Positions 17,765-26,693 of a DNA stretch of 59,521 bases are shown piece by piece; position 1 is the first letter of the stretch; each line of letters starts with the position of its first letter. The translations under genes were made by a program, and so were the position numbers. The DNA lies in NCBI GenBank assembly GCA_964511405.1, contig CAZEFK010000008.1:1-59521 (forward strand), written 5' to 3'. The DNA is from CAZEFK01 sp964511405. GTDB lineage: Bacteria > Pseudomonadota > Alphaproteobacteria > Elsterales > Elsteraceae. Under the pieces are notes generated by a model. The model did not search any database. It saw only the letters and a program-made list of their open reading frames with translations, and was not told the origin of the DNA.

Positions 17765-18385
17765 ATGCCGGGCATGGCCCGGCTTCCGCTCGTCATCCTC
17801 GCCGGCGGCCTGGCGCGGCGGCTGGGCGGCGACAAGGCGCTGCGGCCGCTGGCCGGCCGCCCCTTGCTGGCTCACGTCCTGGACCGCATGGCCGGCCAGG
17901 CCGGGCCGATCCTGATCAACGCCAATGGCGATCCCGGGCGCTTCGCCGGCTTCGGCCTGCCCGTGGCCGGCGACAGCGTACCCGGCCACCCGGGTCCGCT
18001 GGCCGGCATCCTGGCCGGACTGGAGTGGGCCCGTGGCTTGGGCGCCGAGGCCGTGATCTCGGTGCCGGCCGATTGCCCGTTCCTTCCGCGCGACCTGGTG
18101 GCCCGGCTGACGGCCGCGCGGGCGGCCGCCGGCGCCAAGGCGGCGGTCGCCGCATCGGGCGGCCGCCGCCATCCGGTGGTCGGGCTGTGGCCGGTATCGT
18201 CGGCCGATGCGCTGCGGCAGGCCCTCGCCGCCGGCATGCGGGCGGTCGAGGCCTGGACCGACCGACTCGGCACCGCGGTCGCCGAGGTCCCGGCCGGCCC
18301 TGTCGACCCGTTCTTCAACGTCAACACCGCCCAGGACCTGGCCCGGGCCGAGCGGCTGTGGGACGCGGGTGCGTGCGCGCCGTGA
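17765..18385 (+). CDS. mobA: Molybdenum cofactor guanylyltransferase MobA
   Basis: A 206-residue nucleotidyltransferase that attaches GMP to molybdopterin, giving the bis-MGD cofactor used by DMSO-reductase-family enzymes. The N-terminal signature ILAGGLARRLGGDKALRPLAG is diagnostic, VPADCPFLP holds the metal-binding Asp of the GT-A fold, and FFNVNTAQDL is the conserved C-terminal MobA motif. ATG 17765 is used; ATG 17774 (MARLPLV) is equally possible and neither has a strong ribosome-binding site. It is not next to mobB or other moa/moe genes, which is common. Confidence 0.93.
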   Translation: MPGMARLPLVILAGGLARRLGGDKALRPLAGRPLLAHVLDRMAGQAGPILINANGDPGRFAGFGLPVAGDSVPGHPGPLAGILAGLEWARGLGAEAVISVPADCPFLPRDLVARLTAARAAAGAKAAVAASGGRRHPVVGLWPVSSADALRQALAAGMRAVEAWTDRLGTAVAEVPAGPVDPFFNVNTAQDLARAERLWDAGACAP

Positions 18386-18477
18386 CACACCCGAACGCCC
18401 TATTTTCATTTGGCGAAGTGTTGCGGACTCTTGTTAGGTGTAAGCGTTCCTCCAGCCCGCCACCGCCCGGATCCCCG

Positions 18478-19236
18478 ATGCGCGCTGCCCGCCTTGCCTT
18501 GCTTGTCGCCCTGATCGCTTCAGTCGTTGCCGCGGCCGCGCCGAATCGGGCGCAGGCCCAGGACCCGGCGCCGCCGCCGGCCCCGCACGCCTGGACCATC
18601 GGCGTCTATGGCGATTCGCTGGGCGACGGGGTGTGGAGCGGGCTCTACTACGTGTTGAAGGCGCATCCCGAAATGCGCCTGATTCGGCGGTCCAAGGTCG
18701 GCGCCGGCCTGACCCGGGGCGACTACCAGGCCTGGCTGTCCGAGTTCCGGGCACAGCTGGACGCCGATCCGCTGTCGGCGGCGGTGGTGATGTATGGCGG
18801 CAACGACCAGCAGAGCCTGCGCGACGAGACCCACAAGGGCTACCTGTTCGAGACGCCGGGCTGGCGCACCGTCTATGCCGGCCGCGTGCACGCCCTGCTC
18901 GAGGAGTTCGCCAAGCGCAACGTCAAGGTCGTGTGGGTCGGCCTGCCGGTGATGGGCCGCGAGTCGCTCAACGCCGGCGCCACCTATCTCAACGGGATCT
19001 TCGCCGAGGAGGCCAAAGCGACCGGCGCCACCTTCCTGCCGCTGTTCGACCAGTTCCGCGGCGACGACGGCGACTATGCCGCCTGGCTGCCCGATGCGCA
19101 GAAGCGCAGCCGCCAGGTCCGCCAGGACGACGGCGTGCATTTCACCGGCTACGGCTACGAGCTGCTGGCCGACAAGGTGTTCGCCCAGCTACAGTCGCTG
19201 CGCCTGGCCAGCGCCAGCGTCGCCCAAACCCGGTGA
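18478..19236 (+). CDS. Exported SGNH-hydrolase (DUF459-like), first gene of acyltransfer cluster
   Basis: A 252-residue secreted protein. A Sec signal peptide covers residues 1 to ~28 (RLALLVALIASVVAAAAP, ending QAQ). Block I of the SGNH fold is GVYGDSLGDGVW with the nucleophilic Ser, a conserved MYGGNDQQ gives the Gly/Asn oxyanion blocks, and DDGVHFTGYGY provides the catalytic Asp-x-x-His. It resembles the DUF459 group found with MBOAT acyltransferases. The upstream 90 bases are AT-richer and probably hold the promoter. It overlaps the next gene by one base (TGATG). Likely role: periplasmic acetyl transfer or esterase on a surface polymer (inference from neighbours). Confidence 0.85.
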   Translation: MRAARLALLVALIASVVAAAAPNRAQAQDPAPPPAPHAWTIGVYGDSLGDGVWSGLYYVLKAHPEMRLIRRSKVGAGLTRGDYQAWLSEFRAQLDADPLSAAVVMYGGNDQQSLRDETHKGYLFETPGWRTVYAGRVHALLEEFAKRNVKVVWVGLPVMGRESLNAGATYLNGIFAEEAKATGATFLPLFDQFRGDDGDYAAWLPDAQKRSRQVRQDDGVHFTGYGYELLADKVFAQLQSLRLASASVAQTR

Positions 19237-20552
19237 TGCCGGCAGTCCTGCGGTCCTGGCCGACGGTCGGGGCGAGCTTGCTGGCCCTGGCTGTTGCGGT
19301 CGGGCTGGTGGCCAGCTGCGCCGACCAGCCGCCGCCGTCGCCGCCGGCGGTCGAGACCACCCTGGTCCGGCTGACGGTACCGCCGCGCCGCCCGCCGCAG
19401 CCGCTCGACGCCTTCCTGACGGCGCTCCAGCGGCTCCAGGCCGGTCAGTCGGACCGGTTGGTGATCCTGCAGCTGGGCGACAGCCACACCGCCGGCGACG
19501 TCTTCTCCGGCCGGCTGCGCGCCCTGTTCCAGGAGCGCTTCGGCGACGCCGGGCGCGGTCTCATGGTCGCCGGCCATGCCTATGACGGGCTGCGCCAGGC
19601 CGAGGTCGCGGTCGCCCAGACCGGCCGCTGGACCTATGACAACAGCCAGCGCAACCCGCCGTCGGGCGGCCCCTACGGCATCACCGGCTTCGTTGCCCAC
19701 AGCCGGCAGGCCGGCGCGCGCATGACCTTCACCCCGGCGGCCCCCGAGGGCTTCACCCGGGCCGTGATCGATTACCTGGTCCAGCCGGGTGGCGGCCACT
19801 TCGCGCTGGCGGTCGACGGCCGGCTGGAGCGGCACGTGGCGACCGGCGGCGCCGGCGCGCCCCGCTTCGCCTCGGTCGAAGTGGCCGCCCCGGCGGGCAG
19901 CCACGCGCTGGAGATCCGGGCCGAGGACGGCGGCGACGTGGCGCTGCTGGGCGTGGCGCTGGAGCGCCGGGGGCGCGGCGTGATCTATGACAGCGCCGGG
20001 GTGAGCGGCGCCACGGTCGGGGTGATCGACCGCTGGAACCCGCGGATCGTCGAGGCCGAGATCCGGTCCCGGCGGCCGTCGCTGATCGTGCTGGCCTACG
20101 GCACCAACGAGGGCTTCCAGCCCGAGCTGGACGGTCCGCGCTACCGCGACGCGTTTGCCGACCTGATCAACCGGCTGCACCGGATCGCGCCCGATGCCTC
20201 GGTGCTGGTGGTCGGCCCGCCCGACGGCAAGCGCCAGGATCCCGGCTGCCCGAAGGCCTGGGCCGCCACCGGCCGCTGCAGCTGGACGACGCCGGCCAAC
20301 TTGGCCGTGGTCCGGGCCATGCAGCGCGAGGCCGCGGCCGCCGCCGGGGCGGCCTTCTGGGACTGGTCGCAGCTCATGACCGGCCCCGGCCGCATCGACG
20401 ACTGGATCAACGCCAACCCGCCGCTGGCGCGCGCCGACCATGTGCATTTCACCAGCGCCGGCTACACCGCCAGCGCCGACGCCCTGTTCGAGATGCTGAT
20501 GGACCGGTTCCGCGCGTTCCGGGGCATCCGCACCACCAGCACCACCTTCTAG
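19236..20552 (+). CDS. SGNH/GDSL-hydrolase lipoprotein
   Basis: A 438-residue protein that starts on the ATG overlapping the previous stop. The first ~27 residues form a lipoprotein signal with lipobox VASC, so it is probably anchored to a membrane facing the periplasm. The sequence LQLGDSHTAGDVFSG supplies the Ser nucleophile, AYGTNEGF the Asn block and ADHVHFTSAGY the Asp-x-x-His. Between block I and the Asn block lies a beta-rich insertion (~130-260) that looks like a carbohydrate-binding-type jelly roll, as in AlgX/AlgJ-like and PatB-like enzymes. Two SGNH proteins in a row suggest one accepts the acyl group and the other transfers or edits it. Confidence 0.87.
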   Translation: MPAVLRSWPTVGASLLALAVAVGLVASCADQPPPSPPAVETTLVRLTVPPRRPPQPLDAFLTALQRLQAGQSDRLVILQLGDSHTAGDVFSGRLRALFQERFGDAGRGLMVAGHAYDGLRQAEVAVAQTGRWTYDNSQRNPPSGGPYGITGFVAHSRQAGARMTFTPAAPEGFTRAVIDYLVQPGGGHFALAVDGRLERHVATGGAGAPRFASVEVAAPAGSHALEIRAEDGGDVALLGVALERRGRGVIYDSAGVSGATVGVIDRWNPRIVEAEIRSRRPSLIVLAYGTNEGFQPELDGPRYRDAFADLINRLHRIAPDASVLVVGPPDGKRQDPGCPKAWAATGRCSWTTPANLAVVRAMQREAAAAAGAAFWDWSQLMTGPGRIDDWINANPPLARADHVHFTSAGYTASADALFEMLMDRFRAFRGIRTTSTTF

Positions 20553-20561
20553 GCGCCCGCG

Positions 20562-21962
20562 ATGCTGTTCCCCACGCTCGATTTCGGGCTGTTCTTCCTG
20601 GCAGCCTTCGCCGGGGCGTGGGGCCTGCGCCGCCAGCCGACGGCGCGCCTGCTGTTCCTGATCGCCGCCAGCTACGTCTTCTATTCCTGGTGGGACTGGC
20701 GGTTCACGCTGCTGCTGTTCGGCAGCTCGAGCTGGAACTGGTGGGCCGGCCGGGCGATCCATGCCAGCGGCGATGCCCGGCGGCGCCGGCAGATCCTGAC
20801 GCTGGCGATCGCCGTCGATCTCGGCGTCCTGGCCGTCTTCAAATACATGAACTTCTTCATCGGCTCGGCCAACGTGGCGCTGGAGGCCCTGGGCGCGTCC
20901 GATGGCCTGCCCTATCTGCGGATCGTGCTGCCGGTCGGGATCTCATTCTTCACCTTCCACGGCATCTCCTACGTGGTCGACCTCCATCGCGGCCACTTGA
21001 AGCAGCCGGCCGGCTTCCTGCCGATGCTGCTGTACATCTCGTTCTTCCCGCAGCTGGTGGCAGGTCCGATCGTGCGCGCGGCGCATTTCCTGCCGCAGCT
21101 GACCCGGCCCGTCGATCCCGACGACATCCGCGCCACCCGCGCCTACCTGCTGATCATCGGCGGGCTGTTCAAGAAGGTCGTGGTCGCCAACTATCTGGCG
21201 ACCGACCTGGTCGACCCCGCCTTCTTCGATCCGTCGAGCTACGGCGCCGTCGACCTGGCCCTGGCGGTCTACGGCTACGCCATACAGATCTATTGCGACT
21301 TCAGCGCCTACACCGACATCGCCATCGGCGTGGCGGCGCTGCTCGGCTATCGCTTCCCGCAAAACTTCGACCAGCCCTACCGGGCGGCCAGCCTGCAGGA
21401 GTTCTGGCGGCGCTGGCACATCTCGCTGTCGTCCTGGCTGCGCGACTACCTGTACATTCCGCTGGGCGGCAATGCCGGCGGCCCGTGGCGGCGGACGCGC
21501 AACCTGATGCTGACCATGCTGCTGGGCGGGCTATGGCACGGCGCCGCGTGGACCTTCGTGCTGTGGGGCGGGCTGCACGGCGCCGGGCTCGCCGTCGAGC
21601 GGCTGGTCCGCGAGCAGGTCGGGCTGCAGCTGCCACGCCTGGCCGGCGTGCTGGCGACCTTCCATGTCGTCTGCCTGGCCTGGATCTTCTTCCGGGCACC
21701 GGACCTGGACCATGCCTGGTCGATCCTGGGCGGCCTCGGCCGCATCGGCACGGCGCCGGTGCTGGCGTCGCCCTTCATCCTGGTCCTGGTCGCCGCCGGG
21801 CTGGCGATGCAAGCGCTGCCGGCGAACTGGATCGAACGGCTGGAGCGCTGGTGCACCCCCTTGCCGCTGGCCGCGCAGGGGGCCATGCTGGCCATGGCGA
21901 TCGTGGCCATTGACCGGTTCGGCCCGTCCGGCGTGGCCCCTTTCATCTACTTCCAGTTCTGA
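20562..21962 (+). CDS. MBOAT family membrane O-acyltransferase (AlgI/DltB/PatA-like)
   Basis: A 466-residue polytopic protein with about ten hydrophobic segments. The family core is present: EFWRRWHISLSSWLRDYLYIPLGG followed by GGLWHGAAWTFVLWGGLHG, where the His of LWHG is the catalytic residue. FFPQLVAGPIVRA is another AlgI-type motif. Such proteins pass an acyl group, usually acetyl, across the inner membrane to an SGNH partner that modifies alginate, cellulose, teichoic acid or peptidoglycan. Nine bases separate it from the SGNH lipoprotein. No polysaccharide synthase is in this window, so the acceptor polymer is unknown. Confidence 0.93.
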   Translation: MLFPTLDFGLFFLAAFAGAWGLRRQPTARLLFLIAASYVFYSWWDWRFTLLLFGSSSWNWWAGRAIHASGDARRRRQILTLAIAVDLGVLAVFKYMNFFIGSANVALEALGASDGLPYLRIVLPVGISFFTFHGISYVVDLHRGHLKQPAGFLPMLLYISFFPQLVAGPIVRAAHFLPQLTRPVDPDDIRATRAYLLIIGGLFKKVVVANYLATDLVDPAFFDPSSYGAVDLALAVYGYAIQIYCDFSAYTDIAIGVAALLGYRFPQNFDQPYRAASLQEFWRRWHISLSSWLRDYLYIPLGGNAGGPWRRTRNLMLTMLLGGLWHGAAWTFVLWGGLHGAGLAVERLVREQVGLQLPRLAGVLATFHVVCLAWIFFRAPDLDHAWSILGGLGRIGTAPVLASPFILVLVAAGLAMQALPANWIERLERWCTPLPLAAQGAMLAMAIVAIDRFGPSGVAPFIYFQF

Positions 21963-21975
21963 CCAGGGGACAGAC

Positions 21976-22308
21976 TTGTCCACCACGGTGACGACCCGAC
22001 TGGTCGATGCCCGGCCCGAAGCTCCGGCTCCGGCGCCGTCCGCCCGCGCGCCCGTCGAAGCCGTGGCCGGGGCCCGGCGCCATGGGCTGCGCAGCGTCGC
22101 GGTCTCGGTGGTCATGGCCATGGCGGTCACGCTGGCGCTGGGCGCCGATGGCCTGACCGAGTGGACCGACGGCTTGCCGGTCGGCGCGCTCGCCGATCGC
22201 GCCGGCACGGCCGCCCGGGCCTGGCGCGACACCATGGCCGCGGTCGGCCTGACCCGCTTCGGCGAAGCCGCCGAAGCGCTCCTGGTCAGCCTGCGCGGCG
22301 CGCGCTGA
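21976..22308 (+). CDS. Small single-pass membrane protein of the acyltransfer cluster
   Basis: A 110-residue protein from a TTG at 21976, preceded by CAGGGGAC; a GTG at 21988 is an alternative. Residues ~1-38 are Ala/Pro-rich and charged, ~39-60 form one hydrophobic helix (SVAVSVVMAMAVTLALGA), and the rest is an amphipathic segment expected outside the membrane. It follows the MBOAT gene by 13 bases and ends before a convergent GST gene. I recognise no family. Small membrane partners are common in MBOAT/SGNH systems, so an accessory role is likely (inference). Confidence 0.6.
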   Translation: MSTTVTTRLVDARPEAPAPAPSARAPVEAVAGARRHGLRSVAVSVVMAMAVTLALGADGLTEWTDGLPVGALADRAGTAARAWRDTMAAVGLTRFGEAAEALLVSLRGAR

Positions 22309-22336
22309 TCGAGCCACCGCGCGGGATGCGACGCCG

Positions 22337-23035
22337 CTACCGCACGTGGGCGGCGGTCTGCCCGAACAGGATCTTCTTGGCCTCGTCGGACATCGGCGGC
22401 TGGCCGGGATTGATCTCCTTGGCCCGGGCATAGGCGCGCTCGGTCGCCGGCCGCGCCCGGATCGCCTCGAACCAGCGCTTCAGGTTCGGGAAGTCCTCCA
22501 GCCGCTGGCTCTGCCGCTCGAAGGGCACGATCCACGGATAGATCGCCATGTCGGCGATCGAATAGGCGCCGGCGACGAACTCGCGGCCGGCCAGGCGCTT
22601 GTTCAGCACGCCGTAGAGCCGGTTGGTCTCCTTGACGTAGCGCTCGATCGCGTAGGGCACGTGCTCGGGTGCGTACTGGCTGAAATGATGGTTCTGCCCG
22701 GCCATCGGGCCGAGGCCGCCCATCTGCCAGAACAGCCATTCCATGACCTCGGTGCGGCCGCGCAGGTCCTGGGGCAGGAACCGGCCGGTCTTCTCGGCCA
22801 GGTATTGCAGGATGGCGCCCGACTCGAACACCGGGATCGGCGCGCCGCCATCGGCCGGCTCGGTATCGACGATCGCCGGGATCCGGTTGTTGGGCGCGAT
22901 CTTCAGGAAATCCGGCTGGAACTGCTCGCCCTTCCCGATATTGACCGGGTGGATGCGGTAGGGCACCCCGGCCTCCTCCAGGAACATCGTGACCTTGTGG
23001 CCGTTCGGCGTCGTCCAGTAGTGGAGCTCGATCAT
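22337..23035 (-). CDS. Glutathione S-transferase, YfcG/Ure2-like
   Basis: A 232-residue GST. The thioredoxin-fold N-terminal domain (LHYWTTPNGHKVTMFLEEAG, NNRIPAIVDTE with the cis-Pro, and VFESGAILQYLAEK with the Glu-Ser glutathione-binding pair) is of the YfcG/YghU/Ure2 class, in which Thr-x-x-Asn near the N-terminus replaces the catalytic Ser or Cys. The helical C-terminal domain contains YSIADMAIYPWI, the conserved N-capping motif. Start at ATG 23035 (MIELHYW), since upstream codons are untypical. YfcG-type enzymes have disulfide-bond oxidoreductase activity with glutathione; the physiological substrate is unknown. Confidence 0.9.
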   Translation of the reverse strand: MIELHYWTTPNGHKVTMFLEEAGVPYRIHPVNIGKGEQFQPDFLKIAPNNRIPAIVDTEPADGGAPIPVFESGAILQYLAEKTGRFLPQDLRGRTEVMEWLFWQMGGLGPMAGQNHHFSQYAPEHVPYAIERYVKETNRLYGVLNKRLAGREFVAGAYSIADMAIYPWIVPFERQSQRLEDFPNLKRWFEAIRARPATERAYARAKEINPGQPPMSDEAKKILFGQTAAHVR

Positions 23036-23149
23036 CGGCGGGGCTTCCTCGGCTGTCGTTGGCTTGCCCGGATCATCGGCCCCGGCCGCCCGCCGCGCAA
23101 CCCGAGGGCCGCGCCCGGCATGGTGCCATGCGGGCCGGGCGGAGCTCTC

Positions 23150-23251
23150 GACCACAAATATTTCTGACGACTTGGTTTAGGAATTCTCATTTGCCCGATC
23201 GACAGCCGCTTCGGCACTGTCTGCCGTCCCCAACTGTCGGAGGCCACGCCC
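23150..23251 (+). promoter_or_regulatory. Probable promoter/leader of the sulfate operon
   Basis: The gap before the sulfate-binding protein gene contains an AT-rich core (ACAAATATTTCTGACG, then TTGGTTTAGGAATTCTC at about 23170-23190), the only such stretch for several kilobases, followed by a leader ending in a CGGAGG ribosome-binding site. I could not match it confidently to a CysB site or to a SAM riboswitch. Confidence 0.35.
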
Positions 23252-24250
23252 ATGCAGATCAAGGAGATAGCGTTGCTCGCGCTCGCCGTCACCTTGCTTT
23301 CCTCGGCAGCCGGTGCCGTCGACATCTTGAATGTCTCCTATGATCCGACGCGAGAATTCTACAAAGAAGCCGGAAAGCGCTTCGGGGATTACTGGAGGGG
23401 CAAAACCGGAGAGACCGTGACCCTGTCCAGCTCGCATGGCGGCTCGGGCGCTCAGGCGCGCGCCGTGATCGACGGGCTGGAGGCCGACGTCGTGACGTTG
23501 GCGCTGGCCGGCGACATCGACGCCATCGCCGACCGCGGCCTGATCAAGCCGGGCTGGGCCGAGCGCCTGCCCAACCATGCCTGCCCCTACACCTCGACCA
23601 TCGTGTTCCTGGTGCGCCACGGCAATCCCAAGCAGATCCGCGACTGGCCCGACCTGGTGCGCGGCGGCATCCAGGTGATCGCCCCCAACCCCAAGACCTC
23701 GGGCGGCGCCCGCTGGGGCTACCTGGCGGCCTGGGCCTATGCGCGCACCCAGCCCGGCGGCAGCGACGCCACCGCCCGTGACTTCGTCCGGCGCCTGTAT
23801 CGCAACGTCCCGGTGCTCGACACCGGCGCGCGCGGCGCCACCACCACCTTCACCCGCCGCGGCCTGGGCGACGTGCTCATCGCCTGGGAGAACGAGGCCT
23901 ATCTGGCGCAGCACGAGATCAGCGCCGACCAGCTCGACATCGTAGTGCCCTCGATCAGCATGCGCGCCGAGCCGCCGGTGGCCGTGGTCGATGCCGTGGT
24001 CGACCGGCACAGGACCCGGGCCGCCGCCGAAGGCCTGCTCGGCTGGCTCTACACACCCGAAGCCCAGGATCTGGCGGCGCACTACTATTACCGCCCCAGC
24101 GACCCGGCGGCCCTGGCGCGCAGCGCGACCAAGTTCCCGGCGCTGACCCTGGTCGGCATCGACGACCCGATCTTCGGCGGCTGGAAGGCGGCGCAGGCCG
24201 CGCATTTCGCCGACGGCGGCGTGTTCGACCAGATCAGCCAGGCCCAATGA
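23252..24250 (+). CDS. cysP: Sulfate/thiosulfate-binding periplasmic protein
   Basis: A 332-residue exported protein with a short Sec signal (residues 1 to ~22, ending AGA). The mature N-terminus ILNVSYDPTREFYKE, then SSHGGSGAQARAVIDGLEADVVTLAL, VIAPNPKTSGGARWGYLAAW and the C-terminal GYL-TPEAQ segment are those of the Sbp/CysP family, which cradles sulfate by backbone and Ser/Trp contacts. Sbp and CysP cannot be separated by eye, so the symbol is provisional. It is translationally coupled to cysT through an ATGA overlap and heads the sulfate assimilation operon. Confidence 0.92.
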   Translation: MQIKEIALLALAVTLLSSAAGAVDILNVSYDPTREFYKEAGKRFGDYWRGKTGETVTLSSSHGGSGAQARAVIDGLEADVVTLALAGDIDAIADRGLIKPGWAERLPNHACPYTSTIVFLVRHGNPKQIRDWPDLVRGGIQVIAPNPKTSGGARWGYLAAWAYARTQPGGSDATARDFVRRLYRNVPVLDTGARGATTTFTRRGLGDVLIAWENEAYLAQHEISADQLDIVVPSISMRAEPPVAVVDAVVDRHRTRAAAEGLLGWLYTPEAQDLAAHYYYRPSDPAALARSATKFPALTLVGIDDPIFGGWKAAQAAHFADGGVFDQISQAQ

Positions 24251-25068
24251 TCCCGCACCGCCGCCGGGCCTTGGGCGGCCTGACCCCGACCCTCGGCTTC
24301 GCGCTCACCTATCTGTCGCTGATCGTCCTGATCCCGCTGGCGGCGCTGGTGCTGCGGCCGCTGGCAGCGGGCTGGGACGGCATCGTCGCCGCCGTGACCG
24401 CCCCGCGGGTGCTGGCCGCCCTGCGTCTGAGCTTCGGCCTGGCGGCCGCGGCGGCGCTGATCGCCGGCGCCGCCGGGCTGCTGATCGCCTGGGTGCTGAC
24501 GCGCTACCGCTTCCCCGGCCGGCGCCTGGTCGACGCCCTGATCGACCTGCCGTTCGCGCTGCCTACGGCGGTGGCCGGGATCTCGCTGGCCGCGCTCTAC
24601 GGGCCGCAAGGCTGGATCGGGGCCTGGGCCAAGGCGGCCGGCATCAAGATCGCGTTCACGCCCTGGGGCGCCCTGGTGGCGCTTGTTTTCATCGGCCTGC
24701 CGTTCGTGGTGCGCAGCGTCCAGCACGTGCTGGACGACATCGACCCCGAGGTCGAGGAGGCCGCCGCGACGCTCGGCGCGGGCCGGGTGCAGACCGTGCT
24801 GCGGGTGGTGCTGCCGGCAATCCTGCCCGGGCTGCTGGCCGGCCTGGCGCTGGCCTTCGCACGGGCGCTGGGGGAATACGGCTCGGTCATCTTCATCGCC
24901 GGCAACCTGCCGATGGTGTCCGAGATCGCGCCCCTGCTGATCGTGATCAAGCTGGAGCAGTTCGACTATGCCGGCGCCGCGGCGATCGGCACGGTCATGC
25001 TGCTGACCGCCTTCGCCCTGCTGCTGGCCATGGCGCGCCTGGAGCGCTGGAGCGTGCGATGGGGATGA
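24247..25068 (+). CDS. cysT: Sulfate ABC transporter permease CysT (CysU)
   Basis: A 273-residue inner-membrane permease with about six hydrophobic helices. The binding-protein-dependent transport signature is EEAAATLGAGRVQTVLRVVLPAILPG (EAA loop), which contacts CysA. LPFALPTAVAGISLAALYGPQGWIG and LARALGEYGSVIFIAGNLPM are the CysT hallmarks. It is coupled at both ends: ATGA with cysP and an overlap with cysW. Confidence 0.94.
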   Translation: MIPHRRRALGGLTPTLGFALTYLSLIVLIPLAALVLRPLAAGWDGIVAAVTAPRVLAALRLSFGLAAAAALIAGAAGLLIAWVLTRYRFPGRRLVDALIDLPFALPTAVAGISLAALYGPQGWIGAWAKAAGIKIAFTPWGALVALVFIGLPFVVRSVQHVLDDIDPEVEEAAATLGAGRVQTVLRVVLPAILPGLLAGLALAFARALGEYGSVIFIAGNLPMVSEIAPLLIVIKLEQFDYAGAAAIGTVMLLTAFALLLAMARLERWSVRWG

Positions 25069-25904
25069 CCCGCCGCCCGCGCGAGGAGCCGGCGGCCGTG
25101 CGCTGGGCGCTGGTCGCGCTGACCCTGCTGATCGTGGCCGGGCTGCTGGCCCTGCCGCTGGCCACGCTGATCGCCGAGGCCCTGAGCAAGGGCGTGGCCG
25201 CATCCCTGGCGACCTTCGCCGAACCCGACGCCCTGGCCGCCATCCGCCTGACCCTGCTGATCGCCGCCGTGGCGGTGCCGCTCAACACCGTCTTCGGCGT
25301 CGCCGCGGCCTGGGCCGTGACCAAGTTCGACTTCCGCGGCAAGGCCCTGCTGGTCGCGCTGGTCGACCTGCCGTTCTCGGTGTCGCCGGTGATCTCGGGC
25401 CTGATCTACGTGCTGCTGTTCGGCGCCCGCGGCTGGCTCGGGCCGTGGCTGCAGGCCCATGACATCAAGATCATCTTCACCGCTTCAGGGATCGTGCTGG
25501 CGACCCTGTTCGTCACCTTCCCCTTCGTCGCCCGCTCGCTGATCCCGGTGATGCAGCTGCAGGGCCGCGCCGCCGAAGAGGCCGCGGCGACCTTGGGCGC
25601 CGGCAGCTGGACGACGTTCTGGCGGGTGACGCTGCCCGACATCAAATGGGCGCTGCTCTCCGGCGTCCTGCTGTGCACCGCGCGCGCCATGGGCGAGTTC
25701 GGCGCCGTGTCGGTGGTCTCCGGCCATATCCGCGGCAAGACGGACACCATGCCCCTTCATATCGAGATGCTCTACAACGAGTACGACTTCGTCGGTGCGT
25801 TCAGCGTCGCCGCCCTGCTGGCACTGCTGGCGCTGGCGACCCTGGTCGCGAAGGGCGCCCTGGAATGGCGCTATGCGGTCGAGCTGGCGGCGACGCGCCG
25901 ATGA
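25059..25904 (+). CDS. cysW: Sulfate ABC transporter permease CysW
   Basis: A 281-residue permease, partner of CysT. It has the EAA loop EEAAATLGAGSWTTFWRVTLPDIKW and the CysW-specific C-terminal region MGEFGAVSVVSGHIRGKTDTMPLHIEMLYNEY. The ATG at 25059 is used; a second ATG at 25065 forms ATGA with the cysT stop and fits the coupling pattern of the operon equally well. Its stop overlaps the cysA start as ATGA. Confidence 0.94.
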   Translation: MGMTRRPREEPAAVRWALVALTLLIVAGLLALPLATLIAEALSKGVAASLATFAEPDALAAIRLTLLIAAVAVPLNTVFGVAAAWAVTKFDFRGKALLVALVDLPFSVSPVISGLIYVLLFGARGWLGPWLQAHDIKIIFTASGIVLATLFVTFPFVARSLIPVMQLQGRAAEEAAATLGAGSWTTFWRVTLPDIKWALLSGVLLCTARAMGEFGAVSVVSGHIRGKTDTMPLHIEMLYNEYDFVGAFSVAALLALLALATLVAKGALEWRYAVELAATRR

Positions 25905-26629
25905 CCCCGGCCATCGAAGCCCGCGACCTGGTCAAGCGGTTCGGCGTCGTCGCCGGGCTGGACGGCGTCAGCCTGTCGGTCCGACCGGGCGAACTCATGG
26001 GCCTGCTGGGCCCGTCGGGGTCGGGCAAGACCACCCTGCTGCGCATCGTCGCCGGCCTGGAGTTCCCGGAGTCCGGCAGCCTGCGGTTCGACGGCGCCGA
26101 CGCCCTGACCCTGCCCGCCCAGCGGCGCGGCGTCGGGCTGGTGTTCCAGCACTACGCCCTGTTCCGGCACATGAGCGTCTTCGAGAACGTCGCCTTCGGG
26201 CTGCGCGTCCGTCCGCGCGCGACCCGGCCGCCCAAGGCCGACATCCGCGACCGAGTGGAAACCCTGCTGGCGCGCCTGGAGATCGCCGAGATCCGCGACC
26301 GCTTCCCGGCCCAGATCTCGGGCGGCCAGCGCCAGCGCGCCGCCCTGGGCCGGGCGCTCGCCACCGAGCCGCGCCTGCTGCTGCTGGATGAGCCGTTCGG
26401 CGCCCTGGACGCCAAGGTGCGGCGCAGCCTGCGCACCTGGCTGCGCCAGCTGCACGACGAGCTGGGCCTGACGACGCTGCTGGTCACCCACGACCAGGAC
26501 GAGGCCATGGAGATGGCCGACCGCGTGGTCGTGCTCAACCGCGGCCGGGTCGAGCAGGCCGGCGCACCGGCGGACATCCTGGGCCGCCCGGCCACCCCGT
26601 TCGTCGCCGAGTTCCTGGAAAAAATCTGA
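25901..26629 (+). CDS. cysA: Sulfate ABC transporter ATPase CysA, short form
   Basis: A 242-residue ATPase. Walker A GPSGSGKTT (~36-44), signature ISGGQRQRAALGRAL, Walker B LLLDEPFGALDAKVRR and H-loop VTHDQDEAMEMADR are all intact, and FEFPESGSL/FQHYALFRHMSVFENVAFGL are CysA-like. Full-length CysA proteins are ~330-365 residues with a C-terminal TOBE-type regulatory region. This one stops right after the ATPase domain (RPATPFVAEFLEKI), so that region is missing; the frame ends cleanly and gives no sign of a frameshift. Transport should be possible, but any regulation through the C-terminal domain is lost. Confidence 0.92.
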   Translation: MTPAIEARDLVKRFGVVAGLDGVSLSVRPGELMGLLGPSGSGKTTLLRIVAGLEFPESGSLRFDGADALTLPAQRRGVGLVFQHYALFRHMSVFENVAFGLRVRPRATRPPKADIRDRVETLLARLEIAEIRDRFPAQISGGQRQRAALGRALATEPRLLLLDEPFGALDAKVRRSLRTWLRQLHDELGLTTLLVTHDQDEAMEMADRVVVLNRGRVEQAGAPADILGRPATPFVAEFLEKI

Positions 26630-26693
26630 GCCGGCGTTGAAGTTTTTCTCAGTATCCGCCTTCCCGGGCCTCGCCTAAGGTGCAAGACAGCAA

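Noticed and set aside
23156..23251. SAM-type riboswitch before the sulfate operon
   Set aside because: I could not find the conserved core or pairing pattern of SAM-I, SAM-II or SAM/SAH elements.
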